Assembly: GCF_026913205.2 (NCBI RefSeq)
Contig: NZ_CP168151.1
Span: forward strand, 558,001 to 622,000
Direction of reading: 5' to 3'
DNA from: Lentilactobacillus sp. SPB1-3
GTDB taxonomy: Bacteria > Bacillota > Bacilli > Lactobacillales > Lactobacillaceae
DNA: 64,000 nucleotides
Part shown: one piece after another, positions 50,256 through 58,327 of the stretch
How positions within the stretch are numbered: position 1 is the first letter of the stretch
How the letters are laid out: the number at the start of each line of letters is the position of its first letter
Notes under the pieces: model-generated
The model's database searches: none
What the model was told of the DNA's origin: nothing
Seen by the model: only the letters and a program-made list of their open reading frames with translations
Program-made: the position numbers and the translations under genes

Positions 50256-51251
50256 ATGATTAAACTTGGAATTATTGGTACTAATTGGATTACACAGCAA
50301 TTTGTTGGAGCAATTAAGTCCTTAAAAGAGTATGATTTAACAGCTGTGTATTCTCGTAGAGTGGAAACTGCTGAAGAATTTGCCAGCGAAAATGGTGCAC
50401 GTGATACTTTTACTGATTTAAATGAATTTTTCAATAGTGATGTTTTTGATACTGTTTATATTGCATCACCTAACAGTTTGCATTTTGAACAAGCTAAGCA
50501 GGCAGTGGAAAGCGGCAAAAATGTCATTGTTGAAAAACCAGCTTTTAGTAATCAACAACAGATGGCCGAATTTCAAGAAATTTTGTCCGCTCATCCTGAG
50601 GTTAAGTTTTTTGAAGCTGCTAGAAACATTCACACCGCTAATTTTCATGCGATTGAAAAACAAATCAATCAAATGGAAGAGATTACTGGAGCAGAATTCA
50701 CTTATTCCAAGTACTCTTCTAGATATGACAAAGTATTAGCTGGTGAAGAACCTAATGTCTTCTCATTGAAATATGCTGGTGGAGCACTTCAAGATTTAGG
50801 TGTTTACACAGTTTATGATGCTGTGACACTCTTCGGCTTACCAGATGAAGTGGCATATTTCCCTACGTTAGTTAACACTGGAGTCGATGGTAAAGGTACT
50901 GCAGTGTTGAAGTATGCTGATTTTACCGTTGTTTTGAACTTTTCTAAAATGTCTAATTCAGAAATGACTTCTGAAGTTTCTGGACTAAAGGACTTTATTG
51001 AAATTGATGACGCTGGTGAACTAACTGAGATTAGTTATCATGACACTGAAGGTAAACGAACCGTTATCGGTAACACTAATTTAGATAACCCAATGATTGA
51101 GGAAGCAGTTGATTTTGCTAAAGTCCTTTTGGCACCAGATGACGCCGAAAATCAAAAGCTTTATCGCTATTGGAATCAATTAAGTATTAATGTAAACAAA
51201 GTACTATATAATTTGCGTCAAGATGCACATATCGTTTTTGTTAATGAATAG
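50256..51251 (+). CDS. Gfo/Idh/MocA family NAD(P)-dependent oxidoreductase
   Basis: This 331-residue oxidoreductase has the N-terminal Rossmann fold (KLGIIGTNWITQQFVGAI) and the motif VEKPAF, equivalent to the catalytic EKP of the family. The C-terminal sheet domain includes GGALQDLGVYTVYDA. The substrate is unknown (sugar or inositol derivatives in relatives). The ATG at 50256 lies nine bases after GGAGG. An extended -10 (TGTTACAAT, 50222-50230) precedes it. It is divergent from the DUF4828 gene. Confidence 0.87.
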   Translation: MIKLGIIGTNWITQQFVGAIKSLKEYDLTAVYSRRVETAEEFASENGARDTFTDLNEFFNSDVFDTVYIASPNSLHFEQAKQAVESGKNVIVEKPAFSNQQQMAEFQEILSAHPEVKFFEAARNIHTANFHAIEKQINQMEEITGAEFTYSKYSSRYDKVLAGEEPNVFSLKYAGGALQDLGVYTVYDAVTLFGLPDEVAYFPTLVNTGVDGKGTAVLKYADFTVVLNFSKMSNSEMTSEVSGLKDFIEIDDAGELTEISYHDTEGKRTVIGNTNLDNPMIEEAVDFAKVLLAPDDAENQKLYRYWNQLSINVNKVLYNLRQDAHIVFVNE

Positions 51252-51282
51252 TGGATACTAAGAGCAACATAGGAGAAATTTA

Positions 51283-52596
51283 TTGTTAGTTGAATTTGAA
51301 CAGCTTAAGAAACATTTGGGATTCACGGAAGTTACTGCTATCCAACGAGAAGTTTATCAACCATTGTTGGCAGGCAAGAGTGTTATCGGAATCTCACCAA
51401 CTGGTTCTGGTAAAACTGTCGCTTTTATAGAACCACTACTTGAAAGAATCGAAGGTGTGGACGGCGAGTTAAGCCTGCTGATTTTAGAACCGTCTGCTGA
51501 ATTGGCAATGCAAGTTTTTAGAGTGGTTTCAGACTGGTCTAAAGAAATTGGCTTAACTGCCATGTCAGCGATTGGTGGGGCAAACATTAGTCGTCAAATC
51601 GATAAATTAAAAGAACACCCTGAGATTATTGTCGGTACGGTAGGACGAATCTCAGAGTTAATTGATAAAGGTAAGCTAAATCTTCACGAACTAGATTCTG
51701 TCGTGATTGATGAAGCTGATAATTTATTAAGCGAAGAAACGCTTGATCCAATCAGAGATATGGTCGATATGGCACCAGACGATGTGACTTTAGGATTGTT
51801 TTCCGCTACACGAAATGACGTCATTGATCACATTAACCGGTGGTTTAATCAAGATATTGAGTTAATTGATGTGACCGACATCGATGATAGCAAGGGCAAA
51901 ATGACTCACGGATTTTTGATGGTTTCAAACATTAAAAAGCCGTTGATGCTGGCAAGATTACTGGCAATTCATGATTTTAAAGCGTTGGTATTCTTTGATA
52001 AAGTTACCACCTTACAGAAAACGTTCAGTAATCTAACTCATAGAAACATTCGAGAGATTGGGCGACTAACCAGTGAACAAACTAAGTTAGCCAGAAAAAA
52101 TGCACTCCGAGATTTTCGTAAGGGTAAGACACGCCTCTTGATGGTGACAGATGTTGCCGCACGAGGAATCGATATCGACAATTTACCGGCAGTGATCAAT
52201 TATGAATTGCCTAGGGATGATAAAACATATACTCATCGGTCTGGAAGAACAGCCAGAATGCATCGAGATGGGTTAGTGTTGAGCCTAGGTGATGATCATG
52301 ATTTCAGAGACTTTAAGAAGTTGTTAGGATCTGACATTGAGCTAACTCAACTATATTTTGATGAAAATAAGTTGGTTGATAAAAGACCTGCCACTAAAAA
52401 GACTGATTCGCAACCAAGTAAGGCTGTGAAACAGGAAAGTGGTACACACACAACTGAAAAAAATGTCGAAACTGGTAAATCAGTGACCCGAACAGTTGCT
52501 CAAACAGTTAATAGTCCGCTTAAGAGTCCCAAGAAGAAAAAGAACAAACATTCCAAACGTAAAGGAATGCGGCATCAGCGAAAAACCAATAATTAA
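51283..52596 (+). CDS. DEAD-box ATP-dependent RNA helicase
   Basis: This 437-residue helicase has the Q-motif region FTEVTAIQREVYQPLLAG, Walker A SPTGSGKT, DEAD in VIDEADNLL, SAT in LFSATRND, and VAARGID and HRSGRTAR in domain 2. The last 60 residues are basic and low-complexity (SPKKKKNKHSKRKGMRHQRK), as in RNA-binding tails of cold-shock helicases. The start is TTG at 51283 after AGGAG. It could act in ribosome assembly or mRNA decay. I do not assign a csh name. Confidence 0.9.
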   Translation: MLVEFEQLKKHLGFTEVTAIQREVYQPLLAGKSVIGISPTGSGKTVAFIEPLLERIEGVDGELSLLILEPSAELAMQVFRVVSDWSKEIGLTAMSAIGGANISRQIDKLKEHPEIIVGTVGRISELIDKGKLNLHELDSVVIDEADNLLSEETLDPIRDMVDMAPDDVTLGLFSATRNDVIDHINRWFNQDIELIDVTDIDDSKGKMTHGFLMVSNIKKPLMLARLLAIHDFKALVFFDKVTTLQKTFSNLTHRNIREIGRLTSEQTKLARKNALRDFRKGKTRLLMVTDVAARGIDIDNLPAVINYELPRDDKTYTHRSGRTARMHRDGLVLSLGDDHDFRDFKKLLGSDIELTQLYFDENKLVDKRPATKKTDSQPSKAVKQESGTHTTEKNVETGKSVTRTVAQTVNSPLKSPKKKKNKHSKRKGMRHQRKTNN

Positions 52597-52641
52597 TCTT
52601 TACAACCCCTAGTAAAAATGAGAAAATTAAGGGGTTGTTTT

Positions 52642-52714
52642 GGCCTCATAGCACAACTGGATAGGGCACCCGCCTCCTAAGCGGTTGATCCCGGTTCGAG
52701 TCCGGGTGAGGTCA
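52642..52714 (+). tRNA. tRNA-Arg, anticodon CCT
   Basis: Acceptor GGCCTCA (52642-52648) pairs with TGAGGTC (52707-52713), with discriminator A. The anticodon loop is CTCCTAA, anticodon CCT. T-arm CCCGG-TTCGAGT-CCGGG is perfect. The D stem GCAC/GGGC has one A-G mismatch. CCA is not encoded. It decodes AGG. This tRNA is a frequent integration site in Firmicutes, but no integrase is nearby. Confidence 0.93.
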
Positions 52715-52723
52715 CTTATAGAT

Positions 52724-52768
52724 AAAAACCCGTAATAGCATGTTAATTATTGCTATTGCGGGTTTTTA
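52724..52768. terminator. bidirectional terminator after tRNA-Arg
   Basis: AAAAACCCGTAATAGCA pairs with TGCTATTGCGGGTTTTT with one G-T pair. T-runs lie on both strands, so it can also end the leftward histidine kinase operon. Confidence 0.85.
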
Positions 52769-52848
52769 TTTTGAAATTTGACGGGTGCCATTATTGAGTC
52801 GACAAAATATTTTGAACAAAGAAAACCTTGAATGTTGATTAAGAACAA

Positions 52849-53913
52849 TTAGGATAAACTGTGTTTTGATACGATACTGGTTGTATTGGGTAAATCAATC
52901 GTAAAAATGCTTCCTGAATGCAGCTTACTTGTGACCGATAGTCGACCTCCTAGTTGATTAGTTAAATCCTGGGCAATATACAATCCTAATCCATGACCAC
53001 CTGTCTGCATATTTCTTGACTGTTCAACTCTGTATAGTCGGTTGAATATCTTTGACTGTTCGTCTTGCGGTATTCCAATGCCATGATCACTGATTTTAAT
53101 TTTGATTCGATTGTCACTTAGTTCACTGCTGATAGTGAGTGATGTACCAGCGTCTGAATATTTTAGAGCGTTGTTAATTAGATTGAAGAGGATTCTCGAC
53201 AATTTGCCAATGTCTGTATTGATTGAGTTAGCTTTGGGATCGATATTGATGTCAACGTCTCGATGCTCCCGGTCGATTTGAACTTGAAAGGCTGACAAAA
53301 TTTTAATCAGTAATTTGTCTAGAGATATTTGCTCATTTTTAATTTCGTAATGTTGCTCTTCAAACTTACTAGACCGAATGTAATCTAACTCTTCTACTAA
53401 CTGGTTCAATCTGGTTGTCTGGTTATCAATTGTTTCAAAATATTTTTGGTATTGATCTGGGGTTATTACACCATCTAAGATAGCCTCAATCGTGGCTTTA
53501 ATTGATGAAATAGGGGTTTTGATATCATGAGAAAGTTGAGCGATCATCATATCTTTTTCCTGTTCACTGTCTTTTAATTTAGAAAATGTTTGGTCTAAAC
53601 TAATAGTCATTTGGTTAAAATCATTCGCTAAATCACGAAATTCTTGTGGACTATTCACACCTTTAATTTGAGTAAACTTATTTTCAGCAATATTTTGACT
53701 AAGGACTTTAAATTTGTCTAATGACTTAAACGGTTTGTGAAGTAACAAAAGTGCAACTATGATTCCGATTAGACTAGCAACGGTGGTGATGATAATTATC
53801 CAAGTGGCGCTCTGATTATCGAGCACCATCTTATTGACGGCCCAAACGACTGCTGAGATTGTGGTAATTACTGAGATCACGTAACTTAGAATTACTAAAT
53901 ATCTTAATTTCAT
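52849..53913 (-). CDS. sensor histidine kinase with minimal extracellular loop
   Basis: This 354-residue kinase has two membrane helices (about residues 5-27 and 37-59) with only some nine residues between them outside. A HAMP-like linker follows, then the phosphoacceptor H129 in QLSHDIKTPISS and the ATPase domain (NLINNALKYSD, DHGIGIP, GHGLGLYIA). Such short-loop kinases usually sense events in the membrane or through a partner. The ATG overlaps the regulator stop (ATGA), so both are cotranslated. Confidence 0.9.
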   Translation of the reverse strand: MKLRYLVILSYVISVITTISAVVWAVNKMVLDNQSATWIIIITTVASLIGIIVALLLLHKPFKSLDKFKVLSQNIAENKFTQIKGVNSPQEFRDLANDFNQMTISLDQTFSKLKDSEQEKDMMIAQLSHDIKTPISSIKATIEAILDGVITPDQYQKYFETIDNQTTRLNQLVEELDYIRSSKFEEQHYEIKNEQISLDKLLIKILSAFQVQIDREHRDVDINIDPKANSINTDIGKLSRILFNLINNALKYSDAGTSLTISSELSDNRIKIKISDHGIGIPQDEQSKIFNRLYRVEQSRNMQTGGHGLGLYIAQDLTNQLGGRLSVTSKLHSGSIFTIDLPNTTSIVSKHSLS

Positions 53914-54611
53914 GTTTCTTGCCCCTCCAGTTTGTAGCCTACACTCCAAACAGTTTTTAAAATGGGGGTATTATCCGTTCCGTTTTTAGACAATTCATTT
54001 CTAATATTATGGATGTGTACGTTTAAAGTATTAGCGTCGTCAACAAAATCTTCTTGCCAGACCATGTCATATAACTCAGATTTTGAGTAAACTCGCTCCG
54101 GATTTTGTGCTAAAATCCACAAAATTTCAAATTCTTTGGCAGTTAATGTGAGGTGCTTACCAGCAATTTTTACATCTCTAGTCTGGTGGTTAATGGTTAA
54201 GTCACCGACTATGATGTCCTCATCAATTGAGTTGTGTTGACTTCCGTTAACCCGCTTTAAAATATTAGTAATCCTGAGAACTAACTCTCTTGGACTAAAT
54301 GGCTTACTGATGAAGTCATCAGCACCTAAAGTAAGCGAATAAATTTTATCCTGGTCAGATGTCTTAGCTGTAAAAAACAAAAATGGTTGATCTGGATTTT
54401 TATCAATAATTTCGTTGATCATATCGTAACCATCCATTTCTGGCATCATTATGTCAGTGGCAATTAAGTCAGCGGAATGATTTTTCAGCCACTCTAACGC
54501 CTCAATTCCGTTGGCAGAGATGTGGACCACATAACCAGCTCGTTCAAGGTACTTACCATTGATATCTGTAATTGATGGTTCGTCATCAACTAGTAAAATA
54601 GTTTTGCTCAT
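53910..54611 (-). CDS. OmpR/PhoB family response regulator
   Basis: This 233-residue regulator has the receiver domain with acidic pocket VDDEP and phosphoacceptor D53 in ATDIMMPEMDG, and switch residues FFTAKTSDQ and ISKPFSPREL. The C-terminal winged helix includes LTAKEFEILWILAQNP, DANTLNVHIHNIRNEL and VWSVGYKLEG. I chose the ATG at 54611, seven bases after GGAGGT. It is cotranscribed with the kinase and lies directly downstream of the WxL-like gene. The 11-bp phased half-sites upstream of that gene suit this DNA-binding class. Confidence 0.93.
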   Translation of the reverse strand: MSKTILLVDDEPSITDINGKYLERAGYVVHISANGIEALEWLKNHSADLIATDIMMPEMDGYDMINEIIDKNPDQPFLFFTAKTSDQDKIYSLTLGADDFISKPFSPRELVLRITNILKRVNGSQHNSIDEDIIVGDLTINHQTRDVKIAGKHLTLTAKEFEILWILAQNPERVYSKSELYDMVWQEDFVDDANTLNVHIHNIRNELSKNGTDNTPILKTVWSVGYKLEGQET

Positions 54612-54623
54612 TAATTTTACCTC

Positions 54624-54670
54624 CAAAAAAGCGAAGCTATACTTATGTTTTAAGTATAGCCTCGCTTTCT
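54624..54670 (-). terminator. terminator between the WxL-like gene and the response regulator
   Basis: On the minus strand AAAGCGAGGCTATACTTA pairs with TAAGTATAGCTTCGCTTT, one mismatch, and ends in six T residues. The response regulator's GGAGG begins right after the T-run, leaving no room for a promoter between them. The two-component genes may therefore depend on read-through. Confidence 0.8.
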
Positions 54671-54688
54671 CTAAAATACATAAAATTT

Positions 54689-55609
54689 TTAGCTTAAGTC
54701 ACTTGGAGTTCTCAATGAGTTAGCATTGGCAGCACTTGATGATGCAGTAGCAGCATTAGCAAGTGTGAATACTAAGTTTGCTTGATAAGTACCACTCGTA
54801 ATGTTTCTTGCTTTGGCTACCAGCAACTTAACATCACTTTTACCTAATTTGACCATTGATTCACCTTTTGCACCAGGTTTAGCAGTTAACAGAGTCTTGG
54901 CCTTGCCAGTACTTGAGTATAATTTTGCCTTTGAACCAATAGCACCCTTGGCATTAGTGGTGTTGATGGTTAAACGAGCTTTCGAAAGGTTTTTACCTTG
55001 CGCATTCTTTAGAGGGGAAAGAGATGCAAATAGGCGATAGCCACTGTTACTGTCTGATCGTTTAGCGTTCACCTTGATTGCTCCAATTGAGTTTCCATCA
55101 AATGCAGTCTTACCAGCACTTATTCCGTTGTTAACTGAGTAACCCATTAGTCCAACAGATTGTGCATTTTTAGAAAGTTTTGCTTTGCTTAGTCCACTGA
55201 AGCTTAGATTAGGAACAGCATCTAGTCGAGGGCCAACTGCAGGTTGTTTCTGGTTGCTGGTATTTGTTTTAATAGTCTTAATTGTAAAGACTTTGCCTTT
55301 TTTACTATCTGAAACTTTAACTTGAATAGTTGAAATTGCTGCAGCGGCACTTTTACCGTTTCGTGGTCCTAAATACTTTGTACCACCTGAATAGTAGCCA
55401 GAGCCTGAAATTCCATCAGCAATGTTGAATCCCTTGTTTGCTGTATAGGTTACAGAACCCATGGGATCTAAATCATTATGGGCAATCCCGGTGTAAGTTG
55501 GGAATGAAGGTGCAGCCTTGACAATCTGACTATTACCAGTGATTGCTAAACCAACCAACCCTGAAAATGATACTGCGCTAATAGTTAATAGTTTTTTCAT
55601 GTTCTTCAT
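54689..55609 (-). CDS. secreted WxL-like surface protein without tryptophan
   Basis: This 306-residue exported protein has a signal peptide of about 32 residues (cleavage near VKAA). It has the layout of WxL wall-binding proteins: a LSFSGL strand like the family's LxFG, then IGAIKVNAKRSDSNSGYRLFASL, which parallels VxDxRG..GWxLxAxL, and a final GTYQANLVFTLANA, which parallels GTYxAxLTWTL. Both WxL motifs are altered, to YRL (191-193) and FTL (281-283), and there is no tryptophan in the protein. A Ser/Ala-rich 23-residue tail follows. AGGAGG lies eight bases before the ATG. Confidence 0.65.
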   Translation of the reverse strand: MKNMKKLLTISAVSFSGLVGLAITGNSQIVKAAPSFPTYTGIAHNDLDPMGSVTYTANKGFNIADGISGSGYYSGGTKYLGPRNGKSAAAAISTIQVKVSDSKKGKVFTIKTIKTNTSNQKQPAVGPRLDAVPNLSFSGLSKAKLSKNAQSVGLMGYSVNNGISAGKTAFDGNSIGAIKVNAKRSDSNSGYRLFASLSPLKNAQGKNLSKARLTINTTNAKGAIGSKAKLYSSTGKAKTLLTAKPGAKGESMVKLGKSDVKLLVAKARNITSGTYQANLVFTLANAATASSSAANANSLRTPSDLS

Positions 55610-56032
55610 AATAAATTCCTCCTAAAATGTAATTGCTTTCTTAACTACGCTAAGAGAATAACACCCGAAGTTTAACTAATTATTTTCTAATTCTTAACTA
55701 TCTCTTAAATGATACTTAGAATTTTTTGAGGCTTACTTTAATGCTAATAAATCTCACCACATACTAAAAGCAGTCAATAGCGAGCAACAACATAATTGAT
55801 TATCGATCTCCTGTAATTATCTGTTAAATTTGAAGCCAAAAATTTGATGTTTGTTATGACATACTCTTCATGAAATGGTTCGGGTAGGGGCAGGAAAATT
55901 TAATATGAAAAAATACCTTTTCAAAATTTCTTGTTAGTATCTAAATCGATTAATAATAAAAAAATCCTGTGATAACACTAAATTGTGTTGTCACAGGATT
56001 TTTTATTTAACATTATTTGTTAGTTACATTTA
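55610..56032. promoter_or_regulatory. upstream region of the WxL-like gene with 11-bp phased half-sites
   Basis: Half-sites start at 55672 (TTAACTA), 55683 (TTTTCTA), 55694 (TTAACTA), 55705 (TTAAATG) and 55716 (TTAGAAT), each exactly 11 bases apart. A further TTAACTA lies at 55641. This spacing is typical of PhoB/PhoP-type regulators. The array ends just before a possible -10 on the minus strand (TGTTAT, complement of 55658-55663) that lacks a good -35. From about 55740 to 55930 I see nothing definite. Confidence 0.5.
55961..56004. terminator. terminator of the GyrI-like/Tag-like operon
   Basis: AAAATCCTGTGATAACAC pairs with GTGTTGTCACAGGATTTT, one mismatch, around TAAATT, with T-runs on both strands. 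It ends leftward transcription from the GyrI-like gene. Confidence 0.9.
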
Positions 56033-56659
56033 TTAATTCGTGATGATTCCTAAACCAGCTTTAGTAACATCAGAACTGATTGATTGTCTGACCAGAATGT
56101 CCCAATCATCAGACTTAGTCGTTAATAAATTGGTTAAGTATACTTCTCGGTGACCTTTATCAGTCACGGTTAAATGATGTTGATCAACAAATTTGTTTAA
56201 GGTATCCCACACAGTAGAGTCGGCGGTTAGGGGACCATGATTATTTGATTGAACCTCATAGCCTTCTTCTTGTCTAGTGAAATGAATATTGTCTAGAATT
56301 TCTTGTGGATATTTATCTTTGACCATTTCTTTGGCAACTGGAAGTAATTCTGGAATCGTAAAGTTAGGTTGCTTGACCATTAGCATATAGCTACCATCAG
56401 TTCGCCAATAACTGTTTAGCGGGTAGGGTTGATAATCTCTAAACCAGTCAAGGGCTTTGCTGGTAGAAGCGGCTTGTTTGATACCATCAGCTAGATCATA
56501 CATTGCTGCAACAGTATCTTTAAAAGTAGCATCGTTTAAGTCAAATTTACCTTGGCCTTCAAAAGTTAAGTAATTTCTTTCATTAAGATGCACGATCGAT
56601 GGAGCAGTAGCATTAGAGTACTCTGCAGTTTCATCGATTCGGTAATCAAATTTATCCAT
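56033..56659 (-). CDS. GyrI-like small-molecule-binding domain protein
   Basis: This 208-residue soluble protein has the GyrI-like fold (YLTFEGQGKFDLNDATF, AMYDLADGIK, RDYQPYPLNSYW). The domain binds small hydrophobic or cationic molecules in multidrug regulators. Here it has no DNA-binding part. It lies 12 bases downstream of the Tag-like gene in one operon. The ligand is unknown. Confidence 0.75.
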   Translation of the reverse strand: MDKFDYRIDETAEYSNATAPSIVHLNERNYLTFEGQGKFDLNDATFKDTVAAMYDLADGIKQAASTSKALDWFRDYQPYPLNSYWRTDGSYMLMVKQPNFTIPELLPVAKEMVKDKYPQEILDNIHFTRQEEGYEVQSNNHGPLTADSTVWDTLNKFVDQHHLTVTDKGHREVYLTNLLTTKSDDWDILVRQSISSDVTKAGLGIITN

Positions 56660-56671
56660 GATAATTCCCCC

Positions 56672-57160
56672 TTAAGCGTTCGGACGGCGTTCAATGATGC
56701 CCATTCCAACTAACAATAGGCCCATGGTTGTGGGCCCAACAAATTCAAAACCACGTTTTTTCATATCCTTAGCGACTACAGCCCCGATGGTATCTCGATC
56801 ACCTTCTTCAGATTTATCTGGTTTAAATGACCAGAAGTAGTCAGCCAGATTGTTAAATTCTGGTTCCAATTGAACCGCAGCTTTGGCGTTCTGTAGGACT
56901 GACCGAATCTTGCGGCCATTTTGAATCATATTTGAGTTACTTTCGATGGCCTCTAAATCGGGCTCGTCAAACATGGCAATTTTATGATAATCGAAATTTG
57001 CAAATACTTGCTTGAATACTGGAATTTTTGACGCGGCAACTTTCCAGCTCATCCCGGCCTGAAATACTGCGATGGTTAAGAATTCAAAAGCAGTGTCAGC
57101 GTCATAAACTTTAGTACCAAATAACTGATGATATTGTTGCACGCCACTAATTTGATCCAT
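56672..57160 (-). CDS. divergent DNA-3-methyladenine glycosylase I-like protein
   Basis: This 162-residue protein is related to Tag (FLTIAVFQAGMSWKVAASK, NGRKIRSVLQNAKA, DYFWSF, MKKRGFEFVGPTTMGLLLVGMG). It lacks the N-terminal zinc cysteine and the C-terminal His/Cys pair of Tag, and the position of E. coli E38 (LEGQQAGLSW) aligns with an alanine at residue 31. Alkylbase binding or catalysis may therefore be lost or changed. I chose the ATG at 57160 after AAGGGGGA. It is followed by the GyrI-like gene. Confidence 0.75.
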   Translation of the reverse strand: MDQISGVQQYHQLFGTKVYDADTAFEFLTIAVFQAGMSWKVAASKIPVFKQVFANFDYHKIAMFDEPDLEAIESNSNMIQNGRKIRSVLQNAKAAVQLEPEFNNLADYFWSFKPDKSEEGDRDTIGAVVAKDMKKRGFEFVGPTTMGLLLVGMGIIERRPNA

Positions 57161-57190
57161 GCAATCATCCCCCTTACACATAGGACAATA

Positions 57191-57227
57191 CCACTTTTAT
57201 TGAAAAGTGGGGTGAAATTTAATCACC
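57191..57227. repeat. two adjacent inverted repeats before the Tag-like gene
   Basis: CCACTTTT-ATTG-AAAAGTGG (57191-57210) is a perfect eight-base palindrome, directly followed by GGTGA-AATTTAA-TCACC (57211-57227). On the minus strand the first overlaps an extended -10 TGGTATTGT. They could be operators or the end of the DUF4097 transcript. There is no T-run, so a simple terminator is unlikely. Confidence 0.5.
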
Positions 57228-57235
57228 GAATAGTG

Positions 57236-58327
57236 TTAACTAATTTTGATTGTGCCAGATTTGGCCATGGCAGTGATAGCAAAGGAAGCATTCGTTTCAG
57301 CATCCACTGTTTGACCCATCGCTGCTCCCTGAGCTCGAAGATCATATGTTGCTTGACGATTCTTTAGCTTAACTGTCCCAGATTCTGCAGACAATTTGAA
57401 ATCAAAATTCTGTAACATAGGTAATTGAGAATCAATTGTTCCTGATTGAGTAGTTAGTTTAATGTCATCGGTAACATCTTGCCAGCTAGTTTTTATTGAT
57501 CCTGAATGGGTAGCAAAGGCTCCTGAACCGGAAATAAAATGAGCCTTAATGACACCACTGTTAACCTTCACATTGAAGATAGCCTGTGAATTATCAATAT
57601 TCACTGTCCCAGAATTACCATTCACGTTGATTTTATTAGCCTGAACTTGACTAGCAGTTAGCTGACCAGAGCTTATTTGAATATTTGAAATATTTGCTTT
57701 TACTTGATTGAGTTTGACGATTCCTGAATTTAACGAGATGCTGAGTTCGCCTGATACATTAATAGCATTAACTTGGATACTACTCGAATCGCCATCTATG
57801 ACAGTTGTTCCAGTGAAGCTGTCTGGAATTTCCACATATAATTTAGACTTTGGATGGCGTAAAGGTGTTAAATACTTTAGCCAACTTGGCTTAGGGATGC
57901 TGATACTAACTTTATCTGGTGTTTCAATCGTTTTCATCTTTAACGAATTGTCCGTAGGGGAAATTTTCTGATGAATGTGGATTTCTTCGTCTACGCTTTG
58001 ACTTAAGAATATTTCTCCAAAGCCAGCATTGATTTCCAAAAGTTCAGGTAAATCATTGGTTTGTTCGTCCATACTTTCTGCTAACTCTGTGACTGAGTCA
58101 TTCGTTTGCGAAATCAAAGCGATGGCAGGGGACAAATCTCCCATTTGATCAGCAGCTAAATTTACCGCTTGTTCCTCACTAAGTTCGGAATCGTTAGCTA
58201 ACTTTTTTGAAGCAGATTCTGTTAAATCAGCTTTAACTTCTTCATAGAAATCCAATAATTCACCGGAATGAGGCTTGTCATTAAAGAATCGTTGTAACTG
58301 TTGTTCTATTAGTTTTTCATTTATCAT
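57236..58327 (-). CDS. DUF4097-type beta-helical protein with HAAS-like N-terminus
   Basis: This 363-residue protein has an N-terminal helical region (about residues 1-75) of the DUF1700/HAAS kind that often accompanies PadR regulators. After it comes a long run of short beta-strand repeats (SSIQVNAINVSGELSI, SSGQLTASQVQANKINV, NSGTVNIDNSQ, SGSIKTSW) forming a DUF4097 right-handed coil. There is no signal peptide or membrane helix. It overlaps padR by 11 bases. Related operons belong to envelope stress responses in Firmicutes (family knowledge). Confidence 0.78.
   Translation of the reverse strand: MINEKLIEQQLQRFFNDKPHSGELLDFYEEVKADLTESASKKLANDSELSEEQAVNLAADQMGDLSPAIALISQTNDSVTELAESMDEQTNDLPELLEINAGFGEIFLSQSVDEEIHIHQKISPTDNSLKMKTIETPDKVSISIPKPSWLKYLTPLRHPKSKLYVEIPDSFTGTTVIDGDSSSIQVNAINVSGELSISLNSGIVKLNQVKANISNIQISSGQLTASQVQANKINVNGNSGTVNIDNSQAIFNVKVNSGVIKAHFISGSGAFATHSGSIKTSWQDVTDDIKLTTQSGTIDSQLPMLQNFDFKLSAESGTVKLKNRQATYDLRAQGAAMGQTVDAETNASFAITAMAKSGTIKIS

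Noticed and set aside
52642-52714. tRNA-Arg(CCT) as an occupied phage or island attachment site
   Set aside because: No integrase and no repeated 3' end of the tRNA are found in the following sequence, so it is only a potential site.
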